From NCBI GenBank assembly GCA_021229015.1, contig CM037788.1, positions 45,094,714 to 45,158,713 of the forward strand: a DNA stretch of 64,000 bases. The letters run 5' to 3'. A model generated the notes under the pieces. That model was given only the letters and a program-made list of their open reading frames with translations. It was not told where the DNA came from and did not search any database. The position numbers and the translations under genes were made by a program. This stretch comes from Solen grandis. Lineage: Eukaryota > Mollusca > Bivalvia > Adapedonta > Solenidae. Shown one piece after another: positions 25,080 to 37,208 of the stretch (position 1 is its first letter; each line of letters starts with the position of its first letter).

Positions 25080-25590
25080 AGTGGATGGTGGTGTAACGCA
25101 AGGAAGTCTTTTTGGTCCATTGAGATCTATCTACCTATGAAGTTTCATGTTGATACCGCTAATACTTTTTGTGCTTTGCTACAGACAAAATTTAAGTATG
25201 AAAAATAAGGGCAATAACACTTAAATTATGCAAAACAGAGTTGTGGCTCTTGCACACTACACTTCTCCTCATTGACATCTATCTACCTATGAAGTTCCAT
25301 GTCGATACCTCTTATAGTTATTGTGTTATGCTCCGGACAAAATTATGACGGACGGACGGACAAAGCGGCAACTTTATGCTCTCCCTTCGAGGAGCATAAA
25401 AACTTTTAAGAGGTATCGATATGAATCTTCATAGCACAAAAAGTATAAGCGGTATCAACATGAAACTTAATAGGTAGATAGATCTCAATGAGGAAAAGTA
25501 AGTGTACAAGAACCGCAATTCTGTTTTGAATAATTTTGGAGTTAATGCCCTTTGTTATTTTTCATACATAAATTTTGTCCGGAGCATAAC
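25080..25590. repeat. Family G element: inverted pair
   Basis: The plus-oriented arm (25080-25398) has two units containing TCTATCTACCTATGAAGTT, GATACC.CT.ATA.TT.TTGTG and GCTCCGGACAAAATT, then GACGGACGGACGGAC and the small hairpin TGCTCTCCCTTCGAGGAGCA. The arm from 25400 to 25590 reads the same unit in reverse (GATAGATCTCAATGAGGAAAAG, TTTTGTCCGGAGCATAAC). No coding content. Confidence 0.75.
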
Positions 25591-25854
25591 CTGAGGTGAT
25601 GTGCAGTACACAAAAGTAAAATTCTTAATAGTAAAAAAACAACAAAAAAAACCTTAATCTCTGATGCCTTCTCGCTCCCCTTTGTCATATTTATTTTTTT
25701 CCTTTGTAATTCTGTATTATAATATTTAGTTGAACACACATATTTGAAAGAAATATTTTAAAAAGCTCTCTTGGAACTAGCATTCATCGGTTCTATCGAT
25801 TCTCTTGTGTAATCTGGCCAGTAGTTTTTAAGATGATTTATAGTTTTCATTTTA

Positions 25855-26200
25855 TTCTGTTGCTATGGTAAGTGGGTCAAGTTTATTTTAGCAACTTTTG
25901 TGAAGGTTCACCCAAGGATCATCCCTGCCAAGTTCTGTCCAGAGGTTTCAGAAGAGATGTGTAACTTTTCACTATATACATATAAGGCAAATTAGCCTTG
26001 CCTCTGGCGGCCTTGCTTTTTTTTAATGGATGGGTATGATTTTAGCAATCTTGGTAGAGGGTTACCAAAGAAACATCTGTACTAAAACATTTTGAAATCT
26101 GGCCAGTAGTTTTGAAGGAGATGATTTTTAAAGTTTTCATATTTTTTTCTTTCTGTTGACTAGCAACCAGAGTTCTACATGGAAGAAGTTTATTTAGGAA
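25855..26200 (+). repeat. Family C core fragment, cut by scaffold gap
   Basis: It matches the repeats at 43.9-46.0 kb: GTTTATTTTAGCAACTTTTG, CCAAGGATCATCCCTGCCAA, ATACATATAAGGCAAAT, CTGGCCAGTAGTTTTGAAG. A second unit begins at about 26160 and runs into the N run. Confidence 0.8.
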
Positions 26201-26300
26201 NNNNNNNNNNNNNNNNNNNNNNNNNNNNNNNNNNNNNNNNNNNNNNNNNNNNNNNNNNNNNNNNNNNNNNNNNNNNNNNNNNNNNNNNNNNNNNNNNNNN
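26201..26300. other. 100-N assembly gap
   Basis: Exactly 100 N, the usual placeholder for a gap of unknown size. It falls inside a family C repeat, consistent with a repeat-induced assembly break. Confidence 0.98.
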
Positions 26301-26815
26301 TAACAGATTGATAACAGAACAAAATCAAAGATATTTTTAGATAAAAACTGGTTCATTCTGGTTCATTCTAGTTGTAACAGTGCTAAATACATTTCTAAAT
26401 ATAGTTTCCGGAAGTATTATGACCATAAAGGGCAGATCACGCATAAGACATGAGTGTTGAGTTCATTTTATAACAGAACGTGGAGCTGTTCACATCGTAA
26501 GTAATGTCGTTATTATTTTTTTCTAAATATTATTTGATATAGTTTTATATATTGTATGTTTATTGTATGATGATCATATGTTGATAACATTATTGGTTTT
26601 AAGATTTTGTATAGTCCCCGTCTAAGGCTGAGGACCTGACCCTCAATGTCCGTGATTAAGCCTTATGACTGAATATACAAGTCAGCTCTGTATATTATTG
26701 GGACTATCAATACCTCTTTTGTATCTCATGTTCTTTGGTGTTTACCATGTGTCTCCGCCTAAGACTTGACCTTCAATCTCCTTAGCCCTAGGTCAAATGT
26801 ACAACTCTGTACATT
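26301..26815. other. Intergenic, no gene seen
   Basis: No coding or repeat feature recognised; TATAT-rich around 26520-26600. Confidence 0.4.
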
Positions 26816-26909
26816 GATGTCATTTCTAAATATAGATCATGATGTCATTCTAAATATAGATCATGATGCCATTTCTAACTATAGATCATGATGTCATTCT
26901 AAATATAGA
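26816..26909 (+). repeat. ~25-bp minisatellite, four units
   Basis: Four near-identical copies of TGATGTCATTTCTAAATATAGATCA-type units (each 24-25 bp) in direct tandem, with single-base indels in the TTCT run. Confidence 0.85.
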
Positions 26910-26918
26910 AAACCAATA

Positions 26919-26972
26919 TGGCCGCCGCACATGCGCAAATAATCTGATGACGTCACTCCTGCGCATGCGCAG
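26919..26972 (+). promoter_or_regulatory. Cluster of promoter-type motifs (CCAAT, CRE, NRF1-like)
   Basis: Within 54 bp: CCAAT, ATGGCCGCC (YY1-like on the reverse), the perfect CRE palindrome TGACGTCA (26948-26955) and the NRF1-type palindrome TGCGCATGCGCA (26960-26971). The patch is G+C-rich in an A+T-rich setting. No gene starting here could be identified, so this is motif evidence only. Confidence 0.35.
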
Positions 26973-26974
26973 TC

Positions 26975-29067
26975 TTGGGGGTAAACCGACGACCATACTA
27001 CTACTATCAACATAACTATCAACAAATGCACCGTATGCAGATGCCAATAGGTGTCTGTTGTTTTTTTAAGGGATATAAATATGGCTAAAACTTGATGAAA
27101 ATGTAGTCCTTGTGATTGTGAACAAGCATGTGAAGTTTGATGACAGAATGTTTAATAGTTTTGAAGTTAAGTCCAAGTATAAAGTTTTCCATGAAAAATG
27201 ACAATGCCAAAAACATTAACAAAGACCCCAGAGTGAAGACAATAAATTCCACTTTTTTTTTAAAAACAGACAAGCTAAATATTAAGTGAGAGGTACCATT
27301 CTTGAATGTGACTGAACTACTTTCCATGCATTACATTCCTATTTAAATATCATAAGTCGATCTGCAATGGCAGCCAAATTTTAAAATTAAACAAACACGT
27401 GGAAATAAAAGTTGACAAATTCCAAGGGGTAATAACATATTATTATCACTAGAATGATATTAACATTATTTGTAGACAGATGGATTGAGTAAAAACCTGA
27501 TACCTATATTACACCTGCTTGTTTAAGTGGTTCCTTGAAGTCAGACAGGATTGGCAAAAAAACAAAAAAAACTTGAAGAATCATTAAGATTTCCAAACTC
27601 ATTTGTGCAATTAAGCATACAATCAAAATATACCCAAAAGAAAAAGAAACGCAGGGTAAACATTTGTAAAAAGGAAATATTTGACAGTATTACAGTTTAA
27701 ATTGTTTTGAAACAAAATAAATGCTTTAGAATGAGATGATGAGGTTTATTGCAAGATTAGGGGGTAAAAACTTGAGTCTGGCTACTACAGATTCTAGTTA
27801 CCCTGCGTTTCTTTTTCCCTTGAGTATATATAATTTGTGATTTGCATACAGTTCTTGATTAGATGTTCAGTCTTAACAGTCGCATATGAGAAAAATTATT
27901 GGATATAGAAAAATCTCTCCCAAATAATGTTCCATACATGAGCTGGTGATGTTAATATTAAGCATCAAAGAAAATATATGCTACTTCAAAATTTTACTTA
28001 CTTTTTCTAAGAAAGATAATAATTGAGAAATTACCTCTCTGTTAATTCTCTTTCTTGAATTACATTACATACTTGATATTGAAGATTAATTTGATAATCT
28101 ACATTTTAACAACATGCAAGCAAACAATAAATATGTCTGTAGCCTGTTTGGTGCCAACTTCTTATAAGAGTACAGTCTGACTTTGTACACAACTGTGATT
28201 TTAGCATTTTGTTGAAAATCTATCCAAGAATATGCATGCCAAGTTTCAAATTCTACCAAGTGGTTTCCAAGATGTCATTCAAAGCACAATGCTGAAAATA
28301 AAAGATGACACTGAATACAGGATTACCCCAATAAGTCATCTTCAGGAAAATATGTACATGTGCGTTTTAGAATTATGCTAAGGAGAAGCAATCTAGAAGG
28401 TGAAGGTGATTGAATACCACTGCATATTCCTTGTCACAGAAAAAAAGCATTGACCAAATCATTAAGAGACCCTGCATGCAATCTTATTTATAAAATCAAA
28501 TCATGTGACAGCATTATGATCTGTTGATAAGGCACTTTAATAAAAAAGGACCATAACTCGGTGATAAAATATACTAATTTGACATGCTTTGATATGCGCA
28601 ACAAGACTTTGTACCTATCAATTCCATGTAGCTTATGGAGACTAAGTGTGGACAAGAATTTGTATAAGACATTATGTTCTAAAAGACAAATACATTCCAA
28701 CCTAAAGAGAAAATATGGCACAGCTAGACTTGGTACTGATCAATTTGGTGTAGTTTCATGCAATTTCAAACAAGGGATTTTTTTTATCTCAAGGTAAATT
28801 ATGGTGCTAGCTCTGAAATGCATGCTTCTGATATGAGCTTGGAAATCACATTAAAGATGTGACAAATATTCGGATGGAAATATTGGATTTATAATACCAA
28901 ACTAGAGCTATTACTAAAGGTGATGAATATCCCCCACACAGCTTTTTGTCATAAAATTGCTCTCAAAAAAGTGTTATGAGTGGTAATGAGACATTTACCA
29001 TCAATGGGTTATCAGGCAGGGAAAGTGCGTTTCATTTAGTGGTGACTACTTTGCGAAATTATGATTT
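26975..29067. other. Intergenic, no gene seen
   Basis: A+T-rich on both strands; ORFs at 27085-27327 and 28488-28797 show no domain or splice support. CCAAGTTTCAAATTCTACCAAGT-like phrases near 28230 suggest a very old clam tandem-repeat scrap. Confidence 0.45.
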
Positions 29068-29095
29068 TTAGACGGCGATAGCTATCGCCGTCTAA
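29068..29095. repeat. 28-bp perfect palindrome
   Basis: TTAGACGGCGATAG followed directly by its exact complement CTATCGCCGTCTAA, with no loop. It is G+C-rich in an A+T-rich region. It may be the folded end of a DNA transposon; an AGACGGCGA match in reverse occurs near 29779-29787 but is too short to define TIRs. Confidence 0.8.
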
Positions 29096-30900
29096 TGCTG
29101 AAGAACGAAATCAGGCCTTGCTAATTTGCATATTTTCCACAACATTTTTAACTGTACCTCTCCGCGCTTAGTGAGGATCCATGCAATGCGATTCTGCACT
29201 AACGAATACGAATGGAATATGTTACATAGACGTTTTAATCATTACCGTAACCACTTTTAGTGTGTTATTATTGTTTGTTAACATGTTTTCTTTTGCCATT
29301 AATTTGCACTGGAAACATCAATTTTAAGCGTGAAAAAAATATCCATGACATTTCTTAACCAGAACAGCAACCCATCTTACGAACATGAAGATCTACCCCT
29401 GTAAAAAGAAAAAGTAGTGCTCCGTATGTATGTAATTGACCTAAAGTAGTCCACACAATATTTTGCATGATGGCGAGTTAGGTTCCTCCCAGGGCATTTC
29501 TTAACTTTGAAATAGATAGCCAAACATTCTAGTATCTTAAATAATCAAATACCTGGTCAATTTCTACACATACAAAACAACAGATAGAATTCGCTAGCAC
29601 TAGAGAAAGAGAATGACCTACTTAGGTATGCAGCTCTTAGTGAATGAAAGGTTCATGACCTTTACTCCGGATTATTATGTTACAAACAGAACTTCTGTAG
29701 CAACAGCGGATGGAGTTTTTGTCGTCATGTGACTGCTTCAATAACTTCAGAAACACTGGGTTTAGAGTTAATCCCGTCGCCGTCTCTCAGCGCATTGTAC
29801 GCTTTGATTTGTCAAGTCAGGGACGTCATAACGTCGTTTGAACTCAGAAGTGTTCCATAAGTGAGTTGGTTATATTGTTGTATTGATTACAGTATTTTTA
29901 TTTGTTGCTGTACTGAAACGAATTTTCTAAACAAATTAAACTTGGAATGAACCTTAAAGGAACCTAATTAGTTTTGTTAACATGTCACTTCTTTTTTGTA
30001 TAAAAACAACTCTTCACAAACTTTACGGATGACCCTCGTATATTTAATAAATACAACAAAGGGCCCTAACTCAAATAAATTTAAGCCAGTTATGTTTCGC
30101 CAACAATATGCACAGCTTAACTTGGTTGCTAGACACAACTAGACATCTGTGCTTGATAGTGGATTGAAATCCATCCTGTAGTTATGAGAAATAGTGTGGA
30201 CAAAGAAAGCTATAGATAGACAGACTGACCAACACAGTGACTCCTGTATACCTCCCCTAACTTAGTGGGGTTGGGATGGGTGTGATTCATATTTATTACT
30301 TTGAAAATCATAGCAAATGAGGTCAAAATAATCATGAAATGAACAAATCAATAATAAACAATTACCCAATGTACGGATTTTGCCTTTGAGAAAGACCCTA
30401 AAATGTCCATGGGTGGGCATGCGCTCACCAACAGATTTTTTGCCAGCTCTCTCTGCAGTGTCAGAAGATTGTTTATTTGTACCTTGAAAGATAAGAGAAA
30501 CAATACTTTATTCATTATGTTTAACATCATTTCATTCTGTTCTAAATATTTATCAAGATAATTATTAGTAATTTTGGTGTTAAAAAAATTTTATACAAAT
30601 CTTGTATCAATGTTCTCAAATATAGGAGTCTTAGCTGACTTTTTTTAATTTTTTTTAAAATATAAATAACAAGGCTTTGTCAGTATAGCAAGCTATACTA
30701 TCAGGTGTCCCACCAGTGAAAACCATCCATTAACAATTTGTGGCAGATAGATACAAGAAAATTATGGAAATGGGTTATGATTCCTGAACTGCAATGACCT
30801 TTCAAGTGTGCTTTAATTCTGTTATCCATAATTTAGTAAGATCAGCAGTTGTTTAGGCATCCATTTTTAATGTGTCACTTTACTGATTACTCATAATAGG
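29096..30900. other. Intergenic, no gene seen
   Basis: No supportable gene. GGACGTCATAACGTCG near 29820 is a CRE-like patch. Confidence 0.4.
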
Positions 30901-30970
30901 GTAGAGATATAAAGTTGGTAGAGCATTTGCCCTGTACGCAATAGGCCCCAGGTTAGAGTCCAGGTCAAAC
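30900..30970 (+). repeat. tRNA-like SINE head (degenerate)
   Basis: AGTTGGTAGAGCA matches an A-box and GGTTAGAGTCC a B-box with one change from GGTTCGAGTCC, 30 bp apart. No acceptor-stem pairing, so it is read as a decayed SINE rather than a tRNA gene. Confidence 0.45.
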
Positions 30971-31639
30971 TTTTTTTCTCAAACTGTGACAAATATTTTA
31001 CCAAAATCAGTAAGAAACATGCTATTTAATTAATTTAAACTTGAGCACTTATGTATATAAATAACTTCAAAAGTCAATCTGATGTGACCTTTAATGCAAT
31101 GTTGTCAGATCCTAATCGCAGATAGTAGAGGAGCGCAAATTAGGATATGATTTTAATGAGATTGATACAAGTACAATTTGTATTTTTCGGGAAAGAAAAT
31201 ATAATTAATTTGGCAATAAAGAGTTGCTTCCCTTCCAAGATTTATCCCTGGTTTGATCATAACCCTTTCATTCTTTTTTCAGTATGATCGTCTTGTCCTA
31301 TCCATCCAGCACCCCAAAACCCTTTACACAAATCATCTCTGAAGTCATGACGTTCATGTATATATTACTCTCTCTCTCTCTCTCTCTTCCCTCATCTCTA
31401 TTCTCACCTGCGACAAATCAGGAACTGGATATTCTTCATTTTGTTCTAATGTTCCTGGTTCAGCTATATGAAAAGATATTGAAACATTTTACAAAATTGA
31501 ACCTGGTAGGCCAATGTGCCTGATACAGGCCCTAACTGTTCCTTGAGAAGCAGATTATAATGAGAGATTTGTTTCTGTATAAAACTGATGTCTCCCCCTT
31601 CCCTCACACACACATAATACACTAAGACACACAGTGACA

Positions 31640-31768
31640 TTTGAAAATAGTTAAAGGGCTGACTATATTGTTAAAGCTCCGCCCAGAGTTATGGAACTTA
31701 AGTGTGAGACTTTCTCTCACCGATTTCTTTCCAGAACTGAAAATTTCTTTCCATAGCATTAGTAGAAA
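31640..31768 (+). repeat. Repeat abutting the 31.77-kb ORF start
   Basis: The 80 bp before the ATG (AGAGTTATGG...ACTTTCTCTCACCGATTTC...CATAGCATTAGT) recurs, diverged, at 32450-32545 (CAGAGTTAG...ACTTTCTCTCATTAATTTC...ATAGCATAAGT). The presumed 5' leader of the ORF is therefore repeat-derived. Confidence 0.6.
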
Positions 31769-32167
31769 ATGAGTCTCGTCGATGACACTGACTTCGTACT
31801 TAAAATGCTCAGAGAAAATGAGCGATTAGTTGGAAAAGAAATCGCAAAGATTATGAAAGAAATAAAAGTGTTGAAAGACGAGCAGGCCCAGTACAAGAAA
31901 GAAATCAGCCTCCTAAAGGCGGAAAACGGGCAGCTGAAGGAGGCTATAAAAAAACTCGAGACGGAGTGGGGGATGACGACAATAACTGCAGTAGAAAACG
32001 CATTCAGGGCGGGACTGCACTCATTAATGGCCGCGACCGGAGGGCTGGACGTGAATCAGGTGTTTGGAGTCGTGGCAGATCCTCCACTGGCTAGTACCCC
32101 AGTCCAGCATTGCAGCCCAGTCCAGGAAAGACCATTAAAGAGAAGAAAGACTGCCACACAGACGTAA
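31769..32167 (+). CDS. Coiled-coil protein with basic C-terminal patch, 132 aa, function unknown
   Basis: The ORF has a good start context (AAAATGAG) and protein-like, G+C-richer codon use than its flanks. Residues about 10-67 form a Lys/Glu/Leu heptad region (NERLVGKEIAKIMKEIKVLK onward) that should be a coiled coil; residues about 70-105 are Gly/Ala-rich; the C-terminus has a PLKRRKT basic patch that could be a nuclear localisation signal. The stop TAA overlaps a strong donor (AC|GTAAGT), so this may instead be a first or internal exon continuing into another frame after splicing. The leader is repeat-derived, so it could be an ORF of a transposon or a young gene. No family recognised. Confidence 0.55.
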   Translation: MSLVDDTDFVLKMLRENERLVGKEIAKIMKEIKVLKDEQAQYKKEISLLKAENGQLKEAIKKLETEWGMTTITAVENAFRAGLHSLMAATGGLDVNQVFGVVADPPLASTPVQHCSPVQERPLKRRKTATQT

Positions 32168-32608
32168 GTAGGGCTTATCTTCCTTTTAGCTAGTGATTAA
32201 TGATCGTCGTCGTCACAAGTTATTAGTCACAAGTCATAATAGTGCTTTTAATACATGTTTAAAGAGAAGATAAAAGAAAAGAAAAGAAATAAATAAATAA
32301 TTAAAGAAAACAGTCGTCCCGATTTGGTTTCAAACCCGCACCTGCCAGCTAAGCTTAAAGCAAATTTACTATGCTAATTAAGGGACTTGAATACTCTAAT
32401 TTAATTTCAAGAAATTGTAAAAAGGGGAATAACACAAAAATAATGAGGCCAGAGTTAGAAATATTGTGCAGGACACTTTCTCTCATTAATTTCTTTCCAA
32501 AAATGAAATGAAATTTCAATAGCATAAGTCTAAAGGGAGTTATGTTGAGGACACGAAATTGTATAAAAGGGGGAAAAACTCCAACAAGAAACCTTGGAAA
32601 TGAATAAT
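32168..32608. other. Intergenic with repeat fragments
   Basis: It holds a possible minus-strand tRNA-like scrap (GGGTTTGAAACC near 32325) and the second copy of the ORF-leader repeat (32450-32545). No gene. Confidence 0.45.
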
Positions 32609-32646
32609 TAGGTTTTCGTGGACTGCAACGCAGCCGCGAAAACCTA
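32609..32646. repeat. Imperfect palindrome with 10-bp perfect arms
   Basis: TAGGTTTTCG (32609-32618) pairs with CGAAAACCTA (32637-32646), and CTGC/GCAG lies within the loop. Such folded termini are typical of DNA-transposon ends; the other end was not found. Confidence 0.65.
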
Positions 32647-34190
32647 CTGTTCTTCTTGTGTTTCTTTTTCCCTTTTTTTTTTTTTTTTTTTAATTTGTTT
32701 CCATTATTATTATTCTTTGCACTTTTTTTGTGGCCGCTGTTGCGGCATGATTAGAAGTGCTACAAATATGAAAATTTCCATGCATACTCACATGTATCTG
32801 AAGTTGTGCACCATTAAGTTTGTTTTTTATTTTAGTACTAAGTTTTGCCGCTAGGTGGCGTTTAGCATCAAAACATATACTTGCCGATAACTCTGTTATT
32901 TGACATTTTATTTGTATGCAGTTTTTTGCATTCTGTTCTCTGTCAACTGCCCCTTTAAAAATGATGAGTGGCAATATCCATATCTTTGAAAATTTTGAGC
33001 TAGAAGAGGTTGAATGTTTGAATCTTTGAAAAAATCTGGCAAAGTATGGTGTGTCCACGAAAAACATGCCCATTTTTGTTAGAGATTAGATACGCTCATT
33101 GTTTTTTGAAATTGATTCCGAAGATCTTTGCGCACAAAATATATGGGGTGGCGATTTCAGAAAATGCATAAAAAGGCTTTCAATAAGCGGTCAAAGTGCA
33201 CTAAAATATGGAGGATTTTTTTTTTTTTGAGAATAGGCATTTTTTTAGTTTTTTGATGATTCTGCCATTATTTTTTAATCAATCTTTATGAATTTTTCAC
33301 AGATTGTATTGTTTGTTGTTTCCAGGGACTTCACAGTTTCAAAATTTCAAAAAATGCAAAGGTCTAGGTCATATTGCGATTATTGGTTATTTCTTTGACC
33401 TTAAATATCTCAAAATCTAAAAATATTTTATCGAAAGAATTTGGGTAAAATCAAAAGCCTCTAAAGAGTACTTTTTGAAGAAATTTAGTTTTTTCAGATC
33501 GGGGTTGATTTGGTTGTTTGGTGGCAGTTTGAAGTTTGGTCATACTTTGAACTGATTTCAAAGCCTTTAAAGTTTAAATGTGTGATATATTTTGTCATCA
33601 TTGGAAAAAAGAATGTCTTACCTCGTCAACAAAAAAAGAATTTTGCAAATCTGTTGAGAATTGATGAATTTATAGAGAATTTAAATACATGACCCAGAAT
33701 AAAAACTGAGAAAATTTGACAGAATGTGCATCACTTGATACCTATGTTCTATAATTAGAACTCTGCTCTGCTAGCTTTGCTCTTTAGGTTGGGATGTAAC
33801 AGGTCATGAATGTATGTGTAAAACTAGCCTACTATCTCACTTCAATTGTAGCAGGTAATTTAGTTATGCATCAACCCATCAGAGGTTTTACACACATAGC
33901 TACTGTATTGGCTAAAGACTCCCTGCAGTGATGACCAGATATTAACAGGTCTGATCACAGCAGATGGAGGCCTGGCTCAGTGGGACATCACATTCCTTTC
34001 GAGATGCCTTTAATTTAAGTTTTGGTCACAGCTGAATTCACCAATGAAGAAAAACACTAAGATATATAAAGCATTTTGCATTTTGTTGTTTTTCTGGTAT
34101 TTTAACTTCGCTGATCAGGTTTGAAACTGTTTCTCATCACGAAAACCGGTGCATTTGCAGTATGCAAATCTAGTGCTCTTGTGTACTGTT
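32647..34190. other. Intergenic, no gene seen
   Basis: T16 run at 32675-32690, a CTCF-like CCGCTAGGTGGCG at 32848-32860, and an A-box-like GGCCTGGCTCAGTGGGA at 33968-33985. ORFs are A+T-driven. Confidence 0.45.
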
Positions 34191-34194
34191 CTTG

Positions 34195-36225
34195 TCCATA
34201 AGATCTACCCACCTTTAAAGCTTCAATGTTATATGTCTCATAGTGCATGAGTTAATGCTTGGAATAAAACTTAATTGAATATCAAATTAAACAATGGGGA
34301 AAAAACTCCAAAAATATAATTTGAAGAATTAAGGTTCTTGTGCACTGCAATTCTCCTATTTGAGGTCTATCCGCCTATGTAGTTTCAAGTTTTATGTCTC
34401 GTAGTGCATAAGAAATGCCTTTAAAAAAGAATAAAACTGAACAAATGGCAGTAACTAAAAAAAATATGATGATGTTCAGAGTTATGGTTTTTGTGCATGG
34501 CACTTTTCCATCATAAGGTCTATCCATGTGAAGTTTAAAGTTAATAACTTTGATACTTTTTGAGTTACAGTGGTGCTAATGCATCAGTTGTCAAAAATAG
34601 CGCATTTCATTTGTACTTCATCATTTCGTATCGCATTGTATACTCAACCATAATCATGAAACCCATCGTATCGTAAAGCAATGGTATATCGTAAATCCTA
34701 CATCGCGTAAAATATATAGTATCGAATCACTCAAAATTTTTTGGCTAAGTTACGGGACACCTTTTATTTTCTTTATTTTCTTTTAGAAAATAATTATTCT
34801 TTATATCTCTAAATTCAACTTTTTACTTATGTGTATTAATTATGCATCATAAATTATATAATGTAGTATAATCTTATTATTTGCTTAGTTATAATAACAT
34901 TCTAAACAATTCTAAAATTCTGGACAAAAAATTCTTAAAGAAAATCTATCAAAGGGGAATTACTCAAAAAGCGCACAAGGTAAAGTTATGGTTCTTGAGC
35001 AGTGCACTCCGCGCCATTTCAAGAAACATACATATCAAGTCTCAAGTCATTTAAACTTATGGTGAAAAAGATATGCTCTGGACAAGGAATTCTCAAAGAA
35101 AATCTATCAAAGGGGAATAACTCAAAAAGGCACAGGAGAGTTATGGTTCTTGGCATGCACTCGTCATTCAAGAAACATACATATCAAGTAAGATGCTCCG
35201 GACAAGAATTTTCAAAGAAATCTATCAAAGGGGAATAACTCAAAAGGAACACAAGGAAGAGTTATGGTTCTTGCGCAGTGCACTCCGGGTCATTGCAAGA
35301 AACATACATATCAAGTGTCAAGTCATTCCAACTGATGGTGACAAAGTTACGCTCTGGACAAAGCAGATGGGGCCGCCGCCACTGACACCGCTGCAGTCGA
35401 TGCCGCCGCCGCCGACAAAAGAAACCCCTACATGTCACCTGACTAGTCAGGCGACACAAAAAACAGGCCCCCCTACAACAGAATATTAACATACTGCCTG
35501 CCTTTGAGAATAGAGGCATGTGTTTTAAGTCAAATCAGCGATCTCTCCTTATCTGTGAAAACACTAAGTTCACTACATGATAAAAGTTAGAGGGGAAAAA
35601 ATCTATAAATTCCATGATGTTACATGATAGTTCACTTTAAATATATCTTTGATCTTTTTACCTCATGTCTCTGTACATTTATGTATGAATGTGTATATGT
35701 ATATTTAACCAAGGTAATTGCATTTCATAACAATGACGCGTGCCATACCTTGTTATCAACAGGCACAGTATATGTTTATTTTGACCTGATTTGTCAACTT
35801 AATGTATTGCTGACACTGGTATACCATCTAATAACTCCATAATCATGAGAAATGAAAAAGTAACAAAGGGCAGTATATATTCAACTCCTAAATCTTGCAA
35901 GATAGAGTTATAGTTCTTGTACACTGCACTTTTCCTCATGGAGACTTATCTACCTATAAATGTTCATGCCGATACCTCTTGTAGTTATTGTGTTATGCTC
36001 CGGAAAAAAATTAAGCTTGAAAAATAACAAAGGGCAATAACTCCTAAATTATGCAAAACAGAGTTATGGTTGTGGACACTGCACTTCTCCTCATTTAGAT
36101 ATATCTACCTATTAAATTTCATGTTGATACCTCTAATAGTTTTTGTGTTAAGCTGCGGACCAAAATAATGACAGATGGACAGACAAAGCCACAACTACAT
36201 GCTCTCCCTTCAAGAAGGATAAAAA
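34195..36225 (+). repeat. Family G tandem-repeat region
   Basis: Successive ~100-190-bp units carry GAGTTATGGTTCTTG(C/T)GCA, TCTATC(C/T)A...TATG.AGTTT and TATGCTC(T/C)GGACAA. Variants at 34195-34600 (four diverged units), 34920-35365 (three units, AAAGGGGAATAACTCAAAA) and 35850-36225. The last ends in GACAGATGGACAGAC and CTCTCCCTTCAAGAAGG, the diverged family G 3' end. A GCC-rich patch lies at 35368-35420. ORFs over this region are repeat translations. The stretch at 35480-35850 is unique and empty. Confidence 0.7.
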
Positions 36226-37208
36226 GCAAAAAATGTGTTCAAATTGAGATATGCCTGTTTGACTACGTAACAAGATGCCGATACCTTGAAGGCCTGGGTT
36301 GCCGATTTGCATTGCCTCTGGTGGCTGCCTGGGGGTTCCTTGTCGGCCTGGTAATCAACCACAAGTTATTTATAATTCATTTTGATTTAAAGCTCATTAA
36401 CCTACAAGTTATCAACAAATGTATATGGAATGCAACAAAATGTGGTTTTGATAATATCAAGAAATTTCCATCATGGTTCTTGCTGTTGATGGAACATGAC
36501 AAAGACATCATGTTGGTGATGATCATAATATGAAAATGATTAAGTTTTCTCAGATTTGAACATTGCAATGACAATACCCTATTTTATAAAACGACAATTT
36601 TGATGTCAATACAAGTCAACAAGACCTGATGGTATTATGGATGGGTTTTTCGGGATCATAAGAACTGTCCAGATGCTGCTTTTTTTTTTCATAAAAAAGT
36701 AGGTCAAAAGACAAGGTTAAATGCATAATGTAAATGTTCATCCACTTAAGCAACTGTCAAAATATTGAAGCAATCCAATGAAGAAGAAAGATGTTATAGC
36801 ATTATAAAACAAGATCTCGACTATTAAAAATGGTTTTGGTAAATCAATTGAAATCTATTTCAGTTCTTGCCCTACACATACCCAATTACGAGATAATGTT
36901 GGTTCTCCACTGAACTAAGGTCATGGGTGAAAATTTTCGAATTATCAGGACCTTCAAAAAATCTTGATTCATGTAGAGCACCAATTGCAAGTCTGAAATT
37001 AGAAGTTGTTAAAAGAATACATGAACAAGTAAAGATCTTCAAACATTTGCAATTTGCCCGTGTCTGACTACAGCCTTCTTTGGCAAAACTGTAACCTCAT
37101 TATTGTGTTTACAAACATGTGCTGGAACCCACTGAAACACAACATTTCTTTCTTGGGCTTGGATGTTTTGTTTGATGTGGGTGTCATTTGGAATAGTCAT
37201 TGAACACA
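36226..37208. other. Intergenic, no gene seen
   Basis: A G+C-richer patch at 36280-36360 gives a short hydrophobic frame, but no splice sites or homologous domain support it. Confidence 0.4.

Noticed and set aside
26042..26356. ORF spanning the N run
   Set aside because: Continuity through unknown sequence is an artefact; flanks are repeat DNA.
29068..29790. A transposon bounded by the 29068 palindrome and GTCGCCGTCT near 29778
   Set aside because: Only about nine bases match in reverse and no target duplication is visible.
36168..36533. 121-codon ORF with hydrophobic stretch
   Set aside because: Begins inside a family G repeat end; no splice sites, no conserved motif.
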